This document shows, piece by piece, positions 7,420-17,655 of a stretch of 64,000 nucleotides of DNA. This DNA is from JAYKJB01 sp035284745 [NCBI: Candidatus Sericytochromatia bacterium]. GTDB lineage: Bacteria; Cyanobacteriota; Sericytochromatia; S15B-MN24. Position numbers and translations under genes: made by a program. The notes beneath the pieces are model-generated. The model was not told the DNA's origin, searched no databases, and saw only the letters and a list, made by a program, of their open reading frames with translations. Where the stretch lies: positions 62,001 to 126,000 of the forward strand of contig JAYKIL010000014.1 of NCBI GenBank assembly GCA_035284745.1, given 5' to 3'. Numbering within the stretch: the stretch's first letter is position 1; every line of letters begins with the position of its first letter.

Positions 7420-8988
7420 ATGGCCGCCTCGAACCCCACCCTCCTTCAGCAAGTTCAGAGTTATCCTCGGGCTTTCTGGTTTGCCAATTTGATGGAAATG
7501 ATTGAACGCTGGGCCTATTACGGCGTTCGTCTCTCCTTGGCGCTGTATATCGTGGGCGCAACGGCCCTGGGCGGCTTGGAATTCAACCACATACAGAAAG
7601 GTAACATCTATCTCTGGTGGGCCATCATCGCCTCCTTCCTGCCGATGTTCACCGGAGGATTTGCTGATCGTTATGGCTACAAGAAGACCATCGGCGTGTC
7701 ATTGGTCCTGAAAATCACGGGCTACATCTTGATGGCCACGCAGCGAGAATACTGGCCATTCTTTACCGGTTGCATGCTGTTGGCAGCGGGCACGGGCCTG
7801 TTTAAACCCGGCGTACAAGGCTTGATTGCTCACAGTGTTCACGGCAAAAACGCTTCAGTTGGCTGGGGTATTTTTTACGAGTTGGTCAACATCGGCGCCT
7901 TTGTCGCCGGCCTCACGGTGGATCCGCTCAAAAACATCTCGTGGGCGGCCGTATTCGCCTTCAACACCGTTTTGGTGGCTCTGAACTTCCTCCCCTTGCT
8001 GATGTTCGAAGAACCCGAGATTAAACGTCCGGCACCTTACACACGGCTCGCAGATGTGGTAGCCGAGATGGTGCGTATTTTCGTTCATTCCATTCGCGAC
8101 ATTTTACAACCCCGCTTGGCGATTTTTGTGGTGATTTTTTCGGGATTTTGGTTTTCATTCCATCAACTGTTCGACCTGCTGCCGAATTTTATCGATGACT
8201 GGACAACCGTGAGCAGCACGCCGCAATTGTTCCAATCCCGCCAGGGCGGCGTCGACTCCGCCCAAATTCTGAACCTGAACTCCTTTCTCATTATGTTGTT
8301 CATGATCCCGGTGGCTTATCTCGCATCTCGAACAAAACCGCTGGTGGCGATCTGCATCGGCATTTTTGCCTCAATCGTCGGCATTTTACTCGCCGGCGGC
8401 ACTCGGATGGGGACGTACGTGATCGCGGGTGTGGTGGTCTTCACCCTCGGAGAAATGCTGAGCAGCCCCCGGACAAAAGACTACATGGGCACGATTGCCC
8501 CTCCCGACAAAAAAGCCCTGTTTATGGGCTACGGTGAAGTTCCGAGTGGACTCGGCTGGGCGCTGGGATCAATCTTCGCAGGTCATTTCTACGAGCATAA
8601 CGGCGACAAAGTTAACTTCGCTAAACGTTGGCTGGCCGAGCAAGGGGGAATGTCAACCGAGGCCATTCAAGCGATACCCAAGCAGAAGGTCATGGAGACT
8701 ATGGCGGACAAAGCCCACCTCAGCGTCGGGCAAGCTGAACAATTACTTTGGAATATGCACCAACCGCAGCAAATTTGGTACTGGATAGCGCTCGTAGGGG
8801 TCATTTCGTTGGTCGCGATGGTGATTTATACGTGGGCGATTGCTGCTCTGGATCGGCGTTCCAACTTACAAGAAGCCGTCGCGGTGGTACCTGCGACGAC
8901 ACACAGCGGAGATGACGCCCCCCGCTCTCAAACAGTGCTTGAAGGCGAAGGCTCCCCGGGAGAGGCCTCTTCTTCCAAAGAGGGCTAA
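7420..8988 (+). CDS. Proton-dependent oligopeptide transporter (POT/PTR2 family MFS)
   Basis: A 522-aa inner-membrane protein with about twelve hydrophobic segments. The N-terminal MEMIERWAYYGVR matches the E-x-x-E-R-F/W-x-Y-Y-G signature of proton-coupled peptide transporters of the major facilitator superfamily, and GGFADRYGYKKT is the usual MFS loop 2-3 motif. These carriers import di- or tripeptides with protons. Differences from classic DtpT include a long cytoplasmic or periplasmic insert after the residue-380 region (FAKRWLAEQGGMSTEA) and a C-terminal hydrophilic tail. A candidate promoter lies at 7316-7344 and AAGAAGGG precedes the ATG. Peptide specificity is family inference; related proteins can carry other solutes. 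Confidence 0.85.
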   Translation: MAASNPTLLQQVQSYPRAFWFANLMEMIERWAYYGVRLSLALYIVGATALGGLEFNHIQKGNIYLWWAIIASFLPMFTGGFADRYGYKKTIGVSLVLKITGYILMATQREYWPFFTGCMLLAAGTGLFKPGVQGLIAHSVHGKNASVGWGIFYELVNIGAFVAGLTVDPLKNISWAAVFAFNTVLVALNFLPLLMFEEPEIKRPAPYTRLADVVAEMVRIFVHSIRDILQPRLAIFVVIFSGFWFSFHQLFDLLPNFIDDWTTVSSTPQLFQSRQGGVDSAQILNLNSFLIMLFMIPVAYLASRTKPLVAICIGIFASIVGILLAGGTRMGTYVIAGVVVFTLGEMLSSPRTKDYMGTIAPPDKKALFMGYGEVPSGLGWALGSIFAGHFYEHNGDKVNFAKRWLAEQGGMSTEAIQAIPKQKVMETMADKAHLSVGQAEQLLWNMHQPQQIWYWIALVGVISLVAMVIYTWAIAALDRRSNLQEAVAVVPATTHSGDDAPRSQTVLEGEGSPGEASSSKEG

Positions 8989-9023
8989 AAACGATCGGGT
9001 CGATCGGTCTCGTTGTCAAGCCA

Positions 9024-9040
9024 GTTATGTTATACACAAC
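9024..9040. promoter_or_regulatory. Imperfect 17-bp dyad, operator-like
   Basis: GTTATGTTATACACAAC pairs at 6 of 8 positions around its central base. It carries the half-site TACACAAC shared with the perfect dyad at 9190-9206 and the half-site at 9067-9074. It lies 36 nt after the transporter stop. Confidence 0.4.
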
Positions 9041-9066
9041 GGATTAAGTTGGGCTTAACGATCCCG

Positions 9067-9078
9067 GTTGTGTACACA
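9067..9078. promoter_or_regulatory. Half-site GTTGTGTA with a 10-bp palindrome
   Basis: GTTGTGTA (9067-9074) overlaps the perfect palindrome TGTGTACACA (9069-9078). It is the second member of a set of related sites between the transporter and the oxygenase gene. Confidence 0.35.
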
Positions 9079-9189
9079 CAGCCTTGAACACGGAAAATAG
9101 CCCCAAACGATCTCCCGATCCCACTTTTCAGATCTGGCCAGATCCAAACGGGGAAGGTCCCCCGCTTTCCCAGCCGCCTAAATGCAGCA

Positions 9190-9206
9190 GTTGTGTATTA
9201 CACAAC
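9190..9206. promoter_or_regulatory. Perfect 17-bp dyad, operator-like
   Basis: GTTGTGTATTACACAAC is a perfect 8-1-8 inverted repeat. It overlaps the last codons of the oppositely oriented oxygenase gene. It looks like a binding site for a dimeric repressor rather than a terminator, because it is AT-rich and no T run follows. Confidence 0.5.
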
Positions 9207-9929
9207 CCCCCGCTCATCAGACGGCCCCAGCCAACGACGCACCTCATCTCCAAAAAGGCCCTCGCCAGCCCCGCCTGAGAGTGGCGCCTCGGGGTGTTCA
9301 GTTTCGCGCCGCGTGCCGATGCGAATCTCAGGTAGGTAATTGAGTTGATGCTCCGTCAGTCGATACTGCTCAACCACCAAGCTCAAACGAGCTTCGTACA
9401 TATCGGTGGCGCCGGCTGTCACGGGCGTCACCTCGTGCCGCATATCACCCCTAAAAATCAGCATGGTGCCCGCCCGGGGGGTGATCGTGGCCACCCGGCT
9501 GTCCCCCTCGTAGAGCCGTAACAGGCCCCCTTGAAGTAGCGGCGGCACCTCCACGTATAGAACCGAGACATAACGGGGCGTCCGCACACCCGGAACAGTG
9601 CTGCTCAGCGATAAGTCCACGTGCGGGGCCACCCCTGCGCCGTCCTTCATCAACAAGGGATTCAGAAAAAACGCGTTGCACTCAGGGCGCAGCATTTTCT
9701 CTAGAACCGGTCCCCACGTCGGAAACTGTTGCAGAAGCGCCGGAAGATGGTGTCGCTGAAATGCGACAGTAAAACCATAGGTTCCTCGAAAGCGGTGATT
9801 CAAATTGGATGCCGCCATCCAAGGGGAGCCAAGAATTTCGGAACGAATCGCAGCCAACTGCGTCGCATCAACGCCGCGGCCCAGCCATCGATAGTGACGA
9901 AAACGTCCGAAACGCCAAAATAAGTGCAT
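9198..9929 (-). CDS. 2OG-Fe(II) oxygenase family protein
   Basis: A 243-aa putative 2-oxoglutarate- and iron-dependent dioxygenase. The iron-binding facial triad is visible as HVDLS (His and Asp) and the later RGDMRHEV (His), followed by ARLSLVVEQY, whose Arg would bind 2-oxoglutarate. GGLLRLYEG and TMLIFRGD fit the double-stranded beta-helix of prolyl-hydroxylase-like enzymes. No signal peptide is seen. The ATG at 9929 is preferred over a GTG at 9938 because GGAG lies about 9 nt before it. It is transcribed alone, convergent with the transporter gene. The substrate is unknown. Confidence 0.75.
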   Translation of the reverse strand: MHLFWRFGRFRHYRWLGRGVDATQLAAIRSEILGSPWMAASNLNHRFRGTYGFTVAFQRHHLPALLQQFPTWGPVLEKMLRPECNAFFLNPLLMKDGAGVAPHVDLSLSSTVPGVRTPRYVSVLYVEVPPLLQGGLLRLYEGDSRVATITPRAGTMLIFRGDMRHEVTPVTAGATDMYEARLSLVVEQYRLTEHQLNYLPEIRIGTRRETEHPEAPLSGGAGEGLFGDEVRRWLGPSDERGVV

Positions 9930-10051
9930 CCGACTCACTCCATGTGAATACTACCCCAAAGGGGAGAACCTCTGCAGGCACGTTGGTCACGAGAAAGCTT
10001 ACGACACCGTCGTTACAATCCTTTATGATGTCTGAATAAGGAGTATCGCAA

Positions 10052-10477
10052 ATGCCTGACGTCTATTTAGCGCCCGGTGTCTGGGTGTCGGAAGACGCGT
10101 TAAGCTTCCGGGCGTCGCGCAGTGGAGGCCCAGGAGGGCAGCACGTCAACAAAGTCGCCTCGAAAATCGAGCTTCGCGTTCCCATCCACGCTTTGGTCGG
10201 AATAAATGACGCCGCGAGAACAAGACTTGAAAACTTAGCAGGTCACCGCTTGTTAGCCGATGGCACCCTTATCTTAATAGCCCAAACCTCTCGCTATCAG
10301 TTGGCAAACCGCGAAGCGGCCCTGGCAAAGCTGGCTGCCTTGGTCGCGCAGTCCCTTCACCCGCCAACACCCCGGCGGCCCACGCGCCCCACCAAAGCCA
10401 GTGGCGAGAGACGGCTTGCCAGCAAGAAACGAGAATCCGCAAAAAAACGACAGCGCGGGGGTTCTTTCGATGAATGA
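10052..10477 (+). CDS. arfB: Peptidyl-tRNA hydrolase-like ribosome rescue factor ArfB
   Basis: A 141-aa protein with the class I release-factor catalytic loop SGGPGGQHVNK near residues 25-35. It also has the basic C-terminal tail (KKRESAKKRQRGG) that ArfB inserts into the empty mRNA channel to free stalled ribosomes by hydrolysing peptidyl-tRNA. Length and layout match ArfB/YaeJ rather than a full release factor. AAGGAG precedes the ATG at good spacing. It overlaps the following dus gene by 8 nt, so both are probably translated from one mRNA and share a translation and tRNA theme. Confidence 0.9.
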   Translation: MPDVYLAPGVWVSEDALSFRASRSGGPGGQHVNKVASKIELRVPIHALVGINDAARTRLENLAGHRLLADGTLILIAQTSRYQLANREAALAKLAALVAQSLHPPTPRRPTRPTKASGERRLASKKRESAKKRQRGGSFDE

Positions 10478-11585
10478 TCCGGTAGACCTTTCAGAGCAAG
10501 CATTGGAACGCGAGGCGCGCTTGCGGGCGCAAACGCCGCTCACGATAGGCTCGCTTCATTTGCACAGCAGGGTGATGTTGGCGCCGATGGCCGGTATCTG
10601 CGACGGCCCGTTCAAACGCGTGGTCCGTCGCTTCGATCCTCATAGCTTGTTGTCCACAGAACTCGTCAATGGGGAAGCCTGGCTCAAGGGACACCACGAA
10701 ATGACCCAACGAATGGTGTTGCATCCTGATGAAACCCCGGTAGCCATTCAGCTTTCGGGTCACGACCCCTCTTTTCTCGCGGCGGCCGCGGCGAAGGCGG
10801 AAGCAGAGGGGGCAGACCTCATCGACCTCAATTTTGGTTGCCCCGCGCCCCATTTAATCACCTCCGGAAATGGAGCCGCTTTGTTGAAAGACCCCACGCA
10901 GGTCGCACCTATTTTTGCCGCTGTCCGCGCCGCGGTGAAAGTCCCTGTGACCGTCAAAATGCGACTAGGCTGGGATGAAACGTTGATGACGGGCCTCGAA
11001 ATTGCAACCATTGCTGAGGCTCAAGGCCTTGACGCCGTATGGGTCCACGGACGAACCAAGGTGATGGGATACGGCGGTACAGCGGACTGGGAGGCGATCA
11101 CCACCTTCAAGTCAGCCCTCAAAATTCCAGTCATCGGCAACGGAGACATCCTCACTCCGCAAGACGCTTGGCGATGCTTCTGGCGCTCAGGCGTGGACGC
11201 CGTTGCGATCGGACGGGGTGCTATGGGAAATCCGTGGATCTTTAAACGTGCGCAGGAGTATCTGGCGACGGGAAACCTGCTTCCAGAACCGACCCTGCTA
11301 GAACGCATCGAGACCTGCCGCTTGCAGTGCCGCCTGTTGGTTGAGGAAATGGGCGAACGGCATGGCGTTCCTGAATGCCGCAAACATATCTCCTGGTACA
11401 TTCGGGGGTTGCCGGCCATCGCCCCCCTCCGCCAAGCGGCCAACGGCGCGCAAACGCTCAAAGAGCTCGAAAGAATATTGGATGAATACCTACAAGCCCA
11501 AGACGATCTTTCGGTTCCTGCTCGACCCGAGCTGTATGGCGAATTGATCGATCCAAAATGGATGCGCTACAAAACTCCTGTTTGA
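10470..11585 (+). CDS. dus: tRNA-dihydrouridine synthase
   Basis: A 371-aa FMN-dependent TIM-barrel enzyme that reduces uridine to dihydrouridine in tRNA. Family marks are MLAPMAGICDGPFK near the start, NFGCPAPHL with the catalytic Cys, VKMRLGWD, VHGRTKVMGYGG, IPVIGNGDI and GRGAMGNPW (flavin phosphate binding). The sequence is closest in pattern to DusB-type enzymes. I chose the ATG at 10470, which overlaps the end of arfB; the longer frame extends only into arfB coding sequence. The C-terminal helical domain is complete. Which uridine is modified cannot be told. Confidence 0.92.
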   Translation: MNDPVDLSEQALEREARLRAQTPLTIGSLHLHSRVMLAPMAGICDGPFKRVVRRFDPHSLLSTELVNGEAWLKGHHEMTQRMVLHPDETPVAIQLSGHDPSFLAAAAAKAEAEGADLIDLNFGCPAPHLITSGNGAALLKDPTQVAPIFAAVRAAVKVPVTVKMRLGWDETLMTGLEIATIAEAQGLDAVWVHGRTKVMGYGGTADWEAITTFKSALKIPVIGNGDILTPQDAWRCFWRSGVDAVAIGRGAMGNPWIFKRAQEYLATGNLLPEPTLLERIETCRLQCRLLVEEMGERHGVPECRKHISWYIRGLPAIAPLRQAANGAQTLKELERILDEYLQAQDDLSVPARPELYGELIDPKWMRYKTPV

Positions 11586-11642
11586 GAGCATCAAAAAAAT
11601 TCCCGTTTACATCCAGAGGCCCAATGGGAATAACATGGGGGG

Positions 11643-11660
11643 GTTCACGCCTGAGTGAAC
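11643..11660. other. 18-bp inverted repeat upstream of rny
   Basis: GTTCAC and GTGAAC flank a six-base spacer, forming a perfect 6-bp dyad in the 199-nt gap between dus and rny. It could be an operator or a small hairpin; it has no T run. I could not find a well-spaced promoter in this gap. Confidence 0.3.
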
Positions 11661-11784
11661 ACGTGACGCTTCGATTCATTGCCCGCGGCCACCAATGGCT
11701 CGCATCACTATATCGTGTGCCTGCCTCGACGACGAGCCAGGCGCGTCCGATGCACGCTATTTTTGCGCCCGAGCTAGATGGGAT

Positions 11785-13392
11785 ATGCCCGTGGGGAACA
11801 CCACCGCCTTAATTGGCTACCAGTTTATTGCCGTCATGGCTTTTGTCCTTGGTGTGCTCAGTCTCTTCGCCGCCAACCGGAAGTACAACCAGGCCAAATT
11901 GTTACAAGCAGCCGCCGACAATACGAAAGTCGCGGCAGTGGCCGAAATCGAGCGTCTCAAGAGCGAAGCAATTCTTGAGGCCGAGAGAGAAAAGCAAAAG
12001 GCGCTCCAAGACGCTGAGTTGTCGATTGCGAGAAAAGAAGCGCTGCTCGCTGATGAAAAATTAGAAATCAAGCGCAGCGAACAACGCATCGTGCAAAAAG
12101 AAGAATTGATCGATCGCAAGAACGAGCTGAATGAACAGCGCGATCTCAACCTGCGCGCGCGTGAAAACGAATTACAAAACAAAGAGCGCGATTTTGAACA
12201 ATCGTTGACGCAAAAGCGTGCCGAACTCGACGCGTCGCTCACCAAGGCCATATCCGAGCTTGAGCGCGTATCGACCCTGACGCGTGAAGCCGCCCGGGCC
12301 GAATTGCTGAAGCGGCTTGAAGACGAATTACGCCACGAAACGGGTCTGATGATTCGAGACGCCGAGGCGGCGGCCAAAGAAGTCGCCGAGAAAAAAGCTC
12401 GCGAAATCATCACGACGTCGATTCAGCGATGTGCAGTCGACCACACGGTGGACGCCACCGTCACAGTGGTGTCATTGCCCAGCGACGAGATGAAGGGCAG
12501 AATCATTGGACGCGAGGGCCGCAATATTCGTGCCCTTGAGGCGGCGACAGGCATCGATCTCATCATTGATGACACACCGGAAGCTGTCATTCTCTCCAGT
12601 TTCGACCCGGTTCGCAGGGAGGTCGCGCGCATTACGCTGGAGCGGCTGATTGCCGATGGGCGCATACACCCAACGCGCATTGACGAACTGGTCGAAAAAG
12701 CACGCGAGGAAGTAGAAACCCGCATTCGAGAAGACGGTGAGAATGCCGCGATAGAGGCACAGATTCAAGGCCTGCACCCTGAACTCATCCGCGTTTTGGG
12801 GCGGCTCCGATTCAGAACATCCTACGGCCAGAATGTTCTAAGACACAGCATTGAAGTGGCACACATCGCAGCGTCTATGGCGGCCGAACTGGGCGGCGAC
12901 ATCCACCTCGCGCGCCGAGCGGGCCTGCTCCACGACATAGGGAAAGCCCTCTCGCACGAGGTCGAGGGGCCACACGCGTTGGTTGGCGGCGATTTATGCC
13001 GGCGGTTTGGCGAAAACCTTCGCGTCGTGAATGCCGTGGCGGCGCACCACTTGGATGTGCCCCAAGAAACCGTTGAAGCGGTGTTGGTGCAGGTTGCAGA
13101 CGCTATTTCGGCCGCGCGCCCTGGGGCTCGTCGAGACACCATTGACATCTATATCAAACGCCTCGAGAAACTCGAGCGTATTGCAAAATCCTTCCCCGGG
13201 GTCGAACGTTCGTATGCTGTGCAAGCGGGGCGAGAAATACGTATCGTGGTGCAACCTCAGGTGGTCGACGATACACAATCGGCCGTCTTAGCGCGCGATA
13301 TCGCGAAAAAAATAGAAACCGAGCTGGAGTACCCAGGCCAGATTAAGGTGACCGTTGTGCGCGAAACCCGCGTAACCGAGATCGCCAAGTGA
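11785..13392 (+). CDS. rny: Ribonuclease Y
   Basis: A 535-aa membrane-anchored endoribonuclease that starts decay of many mRNAs. It has the full family layout: an N-terminal transmembrane helix ([17 protein letters not shown]), a long charged coiled coil (about residues 30-210), a KH RNA-binding domain ([15 protein letters not shown]), and an HD domain ([11 protein letters not shown] and [12 protein letters not shown]) with the metal-binding His-Asp pair. The ATG at 11785 gives the usual short extracytoplasmic N-terminus. An in-frame ATG at 11695 would add 30 residues that do not resemble the family. It overlaps ymdB by 4 nt (GTGA). Confidence 0.95.
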   Translation: MPVGNTTALIGYQFIAVMAFVLGVLSLFAANRKYNQAKLLQAAADNTKVAAVAEIERLKSEAILEAEREKQKALQDAELSIARKEALLADEKLEIKRSEQRIVQKEELIDRKNELNEQRDLNLRARENELQNKERDFEQSLTQKRAELDASLTKAISELERVSTLTREAARAELLKRLEDELRHETGLMIRDAEAAAKEVAEKKAREIITTSIQRCAVDHTVDATVTVVSLPSDEMKGRIIGREGRNIRALEAATGIDLIIDDTPEAVILSSFDPVRREVARITLERLIADGRIHPTRIDELVEKAREEVETRIREDGENAAIEAQIQGLHPELIRVLGRLRFRTSYGQNVLRHSIEVAHIAASMAAELGGDIHLARRAGLLHDIGKALSHEVEGPHALVGGDLCRRFGENLRVVNAVAAHHLDVPQETVEAVLVQVADAISAARPGARRDTIDIYIKRLEKLERIAKSFPGVERSYAVQAGREIRIVVQPQVVDDTQSAVLARDIAKKIETELEYPGQIKVTVVRETRVTEIAK

Positions 13393-14177
13393 GCGCGGGG
13401 CTGCTTGACGTCCTGTTCATCGGAGATATTGTGGGCCGCCCCGGGCGTGACGCGGTCGCACATTACCTGGGAGAAATGAGGATCTCCGGCTTTCCAGACC
13501 TGGTGATTGCGAATGGTGAAAACGCAGCCGGTGGCTTTGGAATTACCGAGCGTATTTATCAAGAACTGCGGGATCACGGCATCGACATCGTCACGATGGG
13601 TAATCATACATGGGATAAAAACGAAATCTTTGGATTCATTCAGGACGCAGAGCGGCTCTTACGCCCACTCAACTACCCTGAAGGAACCCCGGGGAAAGGC
13701 TGGACGCTGTTGGAAGTCAACCACGTGAAAGTCGCGATCATCAACGTGATGGGTCGCGCCTTCATGCCGCCTGTGGATTGTCCGTTTCGCACCCTGGACA
13801 CCGCACTCGCCACGATTGGCCCAATAACCCCCACGATCATCGTCGATATTCACGCCGAAGCAACGGCTGAGAAAATCGCATTGGCTCGCCACCTTGATGG
13901 TCGGGTCTCAGCGTGTATTGGTACACATACCCATGTGCAAACAGCCGATGAAACCATCTTCCCGGGCGGCTGTGCCTTTCTGAGTGACGCAGGAATGACC
14001 GGGCCTCGCGATGCTGTCATCGGGATGAAAACAGACCTCGCGATTCGTAAGATGCGAACCGCGTTACCCACGAAACTGGAAGTGGCCGAGGGCCCGACCC
14101 AATTCAATGCTGTGCGCATGCGAATTGACGCGATGACGGGGAAATCCGTCGCTATCGATCGCTTGAACTACCGATGA
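13389..14177 (+). CDS. ymdB: YmdB-family metallophosphoesterase (TIGR00282)
   Basis: A 262-aa calcineurin-like phosphodiesterase. Metal-binding motifs are visible: [37 protein letters not shown] and [10 protein letters not shown]. Family members hydrolyse 2',3'-cyclic nucleotides, and in Bacillus affect biofilm and motility decisions. It begins with a GTG that overlaps the rny stop. Gene order rny-ymdB-spoVS is the same as in Bacillus, so a shared function in RNA turnover and cell-fate control is plausible. The activity is inferred from the family. Confidence 0.93.
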   Translation: MSAGLLDVLFIGDIVGRPGRDAVAHYLGEMRISGFPDLVIANGENAAGGFGITERIYQELRDHGIDIVTMGNHTWDKNEIFGFIQDAERLLRPLNYPEGTPGKGWTLLEVNHVKVAIINVMGRAFMPPVDCPFRTLDTALATIGPITPTIIVDIHAEATAEKIALARHLDGRVSACIGTHTHVQTADETIFPGGCAFLSDAGMTGPRDAVIGMKTDLAIRKMRTALPTKLEVAEGPTQFNAVRMRIDAMTGKSVAIDRLNYR

Positions 14178-14189
14178 GGTTAGGCTATC

Positions 14190-14261
14190 ATGAAAAGCGT
14201 CAAAATCACCTGCAATTCGGCACCCCATGCGGATATCAAGCAAATTACTGGGCTCCGGTAA
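14190..14261 (+). CDS. Candidate 23-codon small ORF before spoVS
   Basis: An ATG at 14190, with GAGG shortly upstream, opens a 23-codon frame ending in TAA at 14259-14261. The peptide starts MKSVKITCNS. It lies in the 144-nt gap between ymdB and spoVS, 12 nt after the ymdB stop. It could be a leader ORF that couples translation, or chance. No family is recognised. Confidence 0.2.
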   Translation: MKSVKITCNSAPHADIKQITGLR

Positions 14262-14321
14262 CGCTTCTCCTCTCCAGATCACGCGCTCCTCTACACAGCC
14301 AACCATCGCCTGGAGGCTCCC

Positions 14322-14582
14322 ATGGATGTCTTGAAAGTTTCAGCGAAGTCCAATCCCAGTTCCGTGGCCGGGGCCTTGGCGGGCGTCCTTCGCGAAAACG
14401 GCCGCGCCGAAATGCAAGCCATTGGCGCGGGTGCCTTGAATCAGGCCATCAAGGCCATTGCGATTGCTCGCGGATACGTTGCGCCCAGTGGAATGGACCT
14501 GGTCTGTGTGCCAGCCTTCATCGATATTGAAATCGAAGGGGAAGAGCGCACAGCCATCAAGCTGATTGTTGAGCCCCGGTGA
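14322..14582 (+). CDS. spoVS: Stage V sporulation protein S homologue (SpoVS/Alba-like)
   Basis: An 86-aa protein matching SpoVS along its whole length: MDVLKVSAKSNPSSVAGALAG, the EMQAIGAGALNQAIKAIAIARG core, and a C-terminal AIKLIVEP. SpoVS has an Alba-like dimer fold and may bind nucleic acid. In Bacillus it acts in sporulation, but it is common in non-sporulating bacteria. TGGAGG sits just before the ATG. The next gene's GTG overlaps its stop (GTGA). Nothing in this window suggests sporulation, so a regulatory role with rny and ymdB is more likely. Confidence 0.95.
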   Translation: MDVLKVSAKSNPSSVAGALAGVLRENGRAEMQAIGAGALNQAIKAIAIARGYVAPSGMDLVCVPAFIDIEIEGEERTAIKLIVEPR

Positions 14583-16043
14583 TCCCTTTCCTCTTGTCAT
14601 CCCGCCACAGAGATTGGTTCGTCGGAATCTTTATTGGGCTTTTGGCCCTCGTGCTGTTTCTTTTCCGTCTGACCCAACCGGCTGAGCCGTACTTTGACGA
14701 AACCCTGCACGTTTTCGCAGCCAATGATTGGCTCTACGGCAGGACAATGTCTGATTTCGCGCACCCACCGGGGAGCCGCCTTCTTATGGCCTTTGGCCTG
14801 TGGTGTGGCCCCGGGGGGTTTGACGTTGCTCACCACGCGTGGACCCTCAGCCATATTTGGTGGTGGCGGGTGCCCAGTGCCCTGGCTGGCGCCCTGTGCA
14901 TCGGCACCGTTTATGCCTTGGGGCGCGGTCTCAAACTGCCTGTCCACCTGGCCGCCTTGGCGGCGACCTTGCTCATGTTAGACGGGGTATTTTTCATTCA
15001 CGCGCGCATTGGAATGACAAACGTTTTTTCGACGCTGTACATCGTTTTGGCCGCTGCTGCTACCTGGAGGGCGATCCAATGGGATAAACCGGGGTATCTG
15101 CTCGGCACCGGAGTGGCCCTCGGCGCCGCGCTCGCCACGCGCTGGACCGGCGTTTTCGCCCTGGCTGCTCTTGCCAGCGCCGTGTTGATTTGGCGCCGCC
15201 CGTGGACCATTTCGTCGCCCCAACAGTTGGATCGTTGGCTTCTCTGTGGATTGGCGGGCTTTATTTTCCTGCCGGCGGCCATTTACATCCTGGCGTTTCT
15301 CCCCCTCCAAGGCCCGGCAATGGCCGTCTCGACAGGCGCAGCTGTGCCAACACAAGGGTTTTGGGATGTCTTTATCGGCTTGAACCGGCAGTTACTGCGC
15401 TTCCATGAATACAGAATCGTCCACCACCCTGGCCACTCACCGTGGTGGGCGTGGCCCTGGATGCTGAACCCGCTGTGGTACTACATGTGGCTCAACCCCC
15501 ACGACGGTCAATTGCGGGCCGTGCTGACCATTGGAAACCCATTTTTGTGGTGGGCCGCGGTTCCAGCGTGGGGTTTCTGCGCACTGAGGGCCATTCGCTC
15601 CGTCGATTCTTCCGCGGGCTTCGTCGGATGGCTCGGCGCAAGTTTATGGCTGGCCTGGGCAGCCACCTCCCGCAGTACCACGTTTATGACTTATTTCGGA
15701 GAGTCGTTACCTTTCGCCAGCCTTGCACTTGCGATGGGCATCGGCGCCCTCGGCCAAAGGTGGTCCTTGTGGCTTCCGCCCCTCTACGCAGGCCTTACAG
15801 CAACTTGGTTTATCTGGACATATCCACTGCTGACGGCCGCGACGCTCGGCGTATCCGATTATGAAGCCCGCCTGCTGTCCCCTCGCTGGGATCTCATGCG
15901 GCAGGCCAGCCAATTCAGGGCTCAGCACGGGCTAGAATCACCCGCCCGCTTTGAAGCCTATATCGATCAGTTGGGCAATCAAAAATGGCGTTATAAGCCC
16001 GGCCAAATGGCTCCCCCGTCGCAGGAGGCTTCCCCGGCAATCC

Positions 16044-16054
<11 letters not shown>
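14579..16054 (+). CDS. PMT-family (GT39/GT83-like) membrane glycosyltransferase
   Basis: A 491-aa integral membrane protein with about ten to twelve hydrophobic segments. The first periplasmic loop contains YFDETLHV, with the Asp-Glu pair typical of protein O-mannosyltransferases and lipid A-modifying GT-C enzymes. HPPGSR follows, then ARIGMTNVF and ATRWTG, all usual for dolichyl-phosphate-mannose-protein mannosyltransferases. Such enzymes use a polyprenyl-phosphate sugar to glycosylate proteins or surface lipids on the outer face of the inner membrane. It begins with GTG overlapping the spoVS stop. Its 3' end overlaps that of the convergent glyS gene by 11 nt. The acceptor is unknown. Confidence 0.82.
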
Positions 16055-17540
<1,486 letters not shown>

Positions 17541-17596
17541 ATCTACCTCTAAAATTCGAGCGCCCCGTTTCGCATTTTCGTGCACCGGGACGCTTG

Positions 17597-17602
17597 ATTA
17601 TA
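17597..17602 (-). promoter_or_regulatory. Candidate -10 box of glyS
   Basis: A perfect TATAAT on the minus strand, about 57 nt before the glyS ATG. No good -35 is seen at 17-nt spacing (TGGGGG). It lies in the only sizeable gap (115 nt) between pilQ and glyS. Confidence 0.4.
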
Positions 17603-17655
17603 CAAGACGAAGGGCCAAGCCCCCAGGGGTGTCTCAGCCGACAATGAAACGCGAC

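Noticed and set aside
8991-9007. Tandem CGATCGG copies after the transporter
   Set aside because: Only two copies of 7 nt; no wider repeat family visible in the window.
9084-9278. 64-codon plus-strand open frame among the dyads
   Set aside because: Starts with TTG, has Pro-rich unpatterned sequence and overlaps the 3' end of the oxygenase gene; no ribosome site. Kept only as a remark in the dyad finding.
11591-11636. ATTCCC/GGGAAT inverted repeat after dus
   Set aside because: The A run is on the 5' side, so it would end only minus-strand transcripts, and no minus-strand gene precedes it.
11817-12413. 198-codon Ser/Arg-rich minus-strand frame
   Set aside because: Antisense of the rny coiled coil; composition is the reverse of Glu/Ala/Lys codons.
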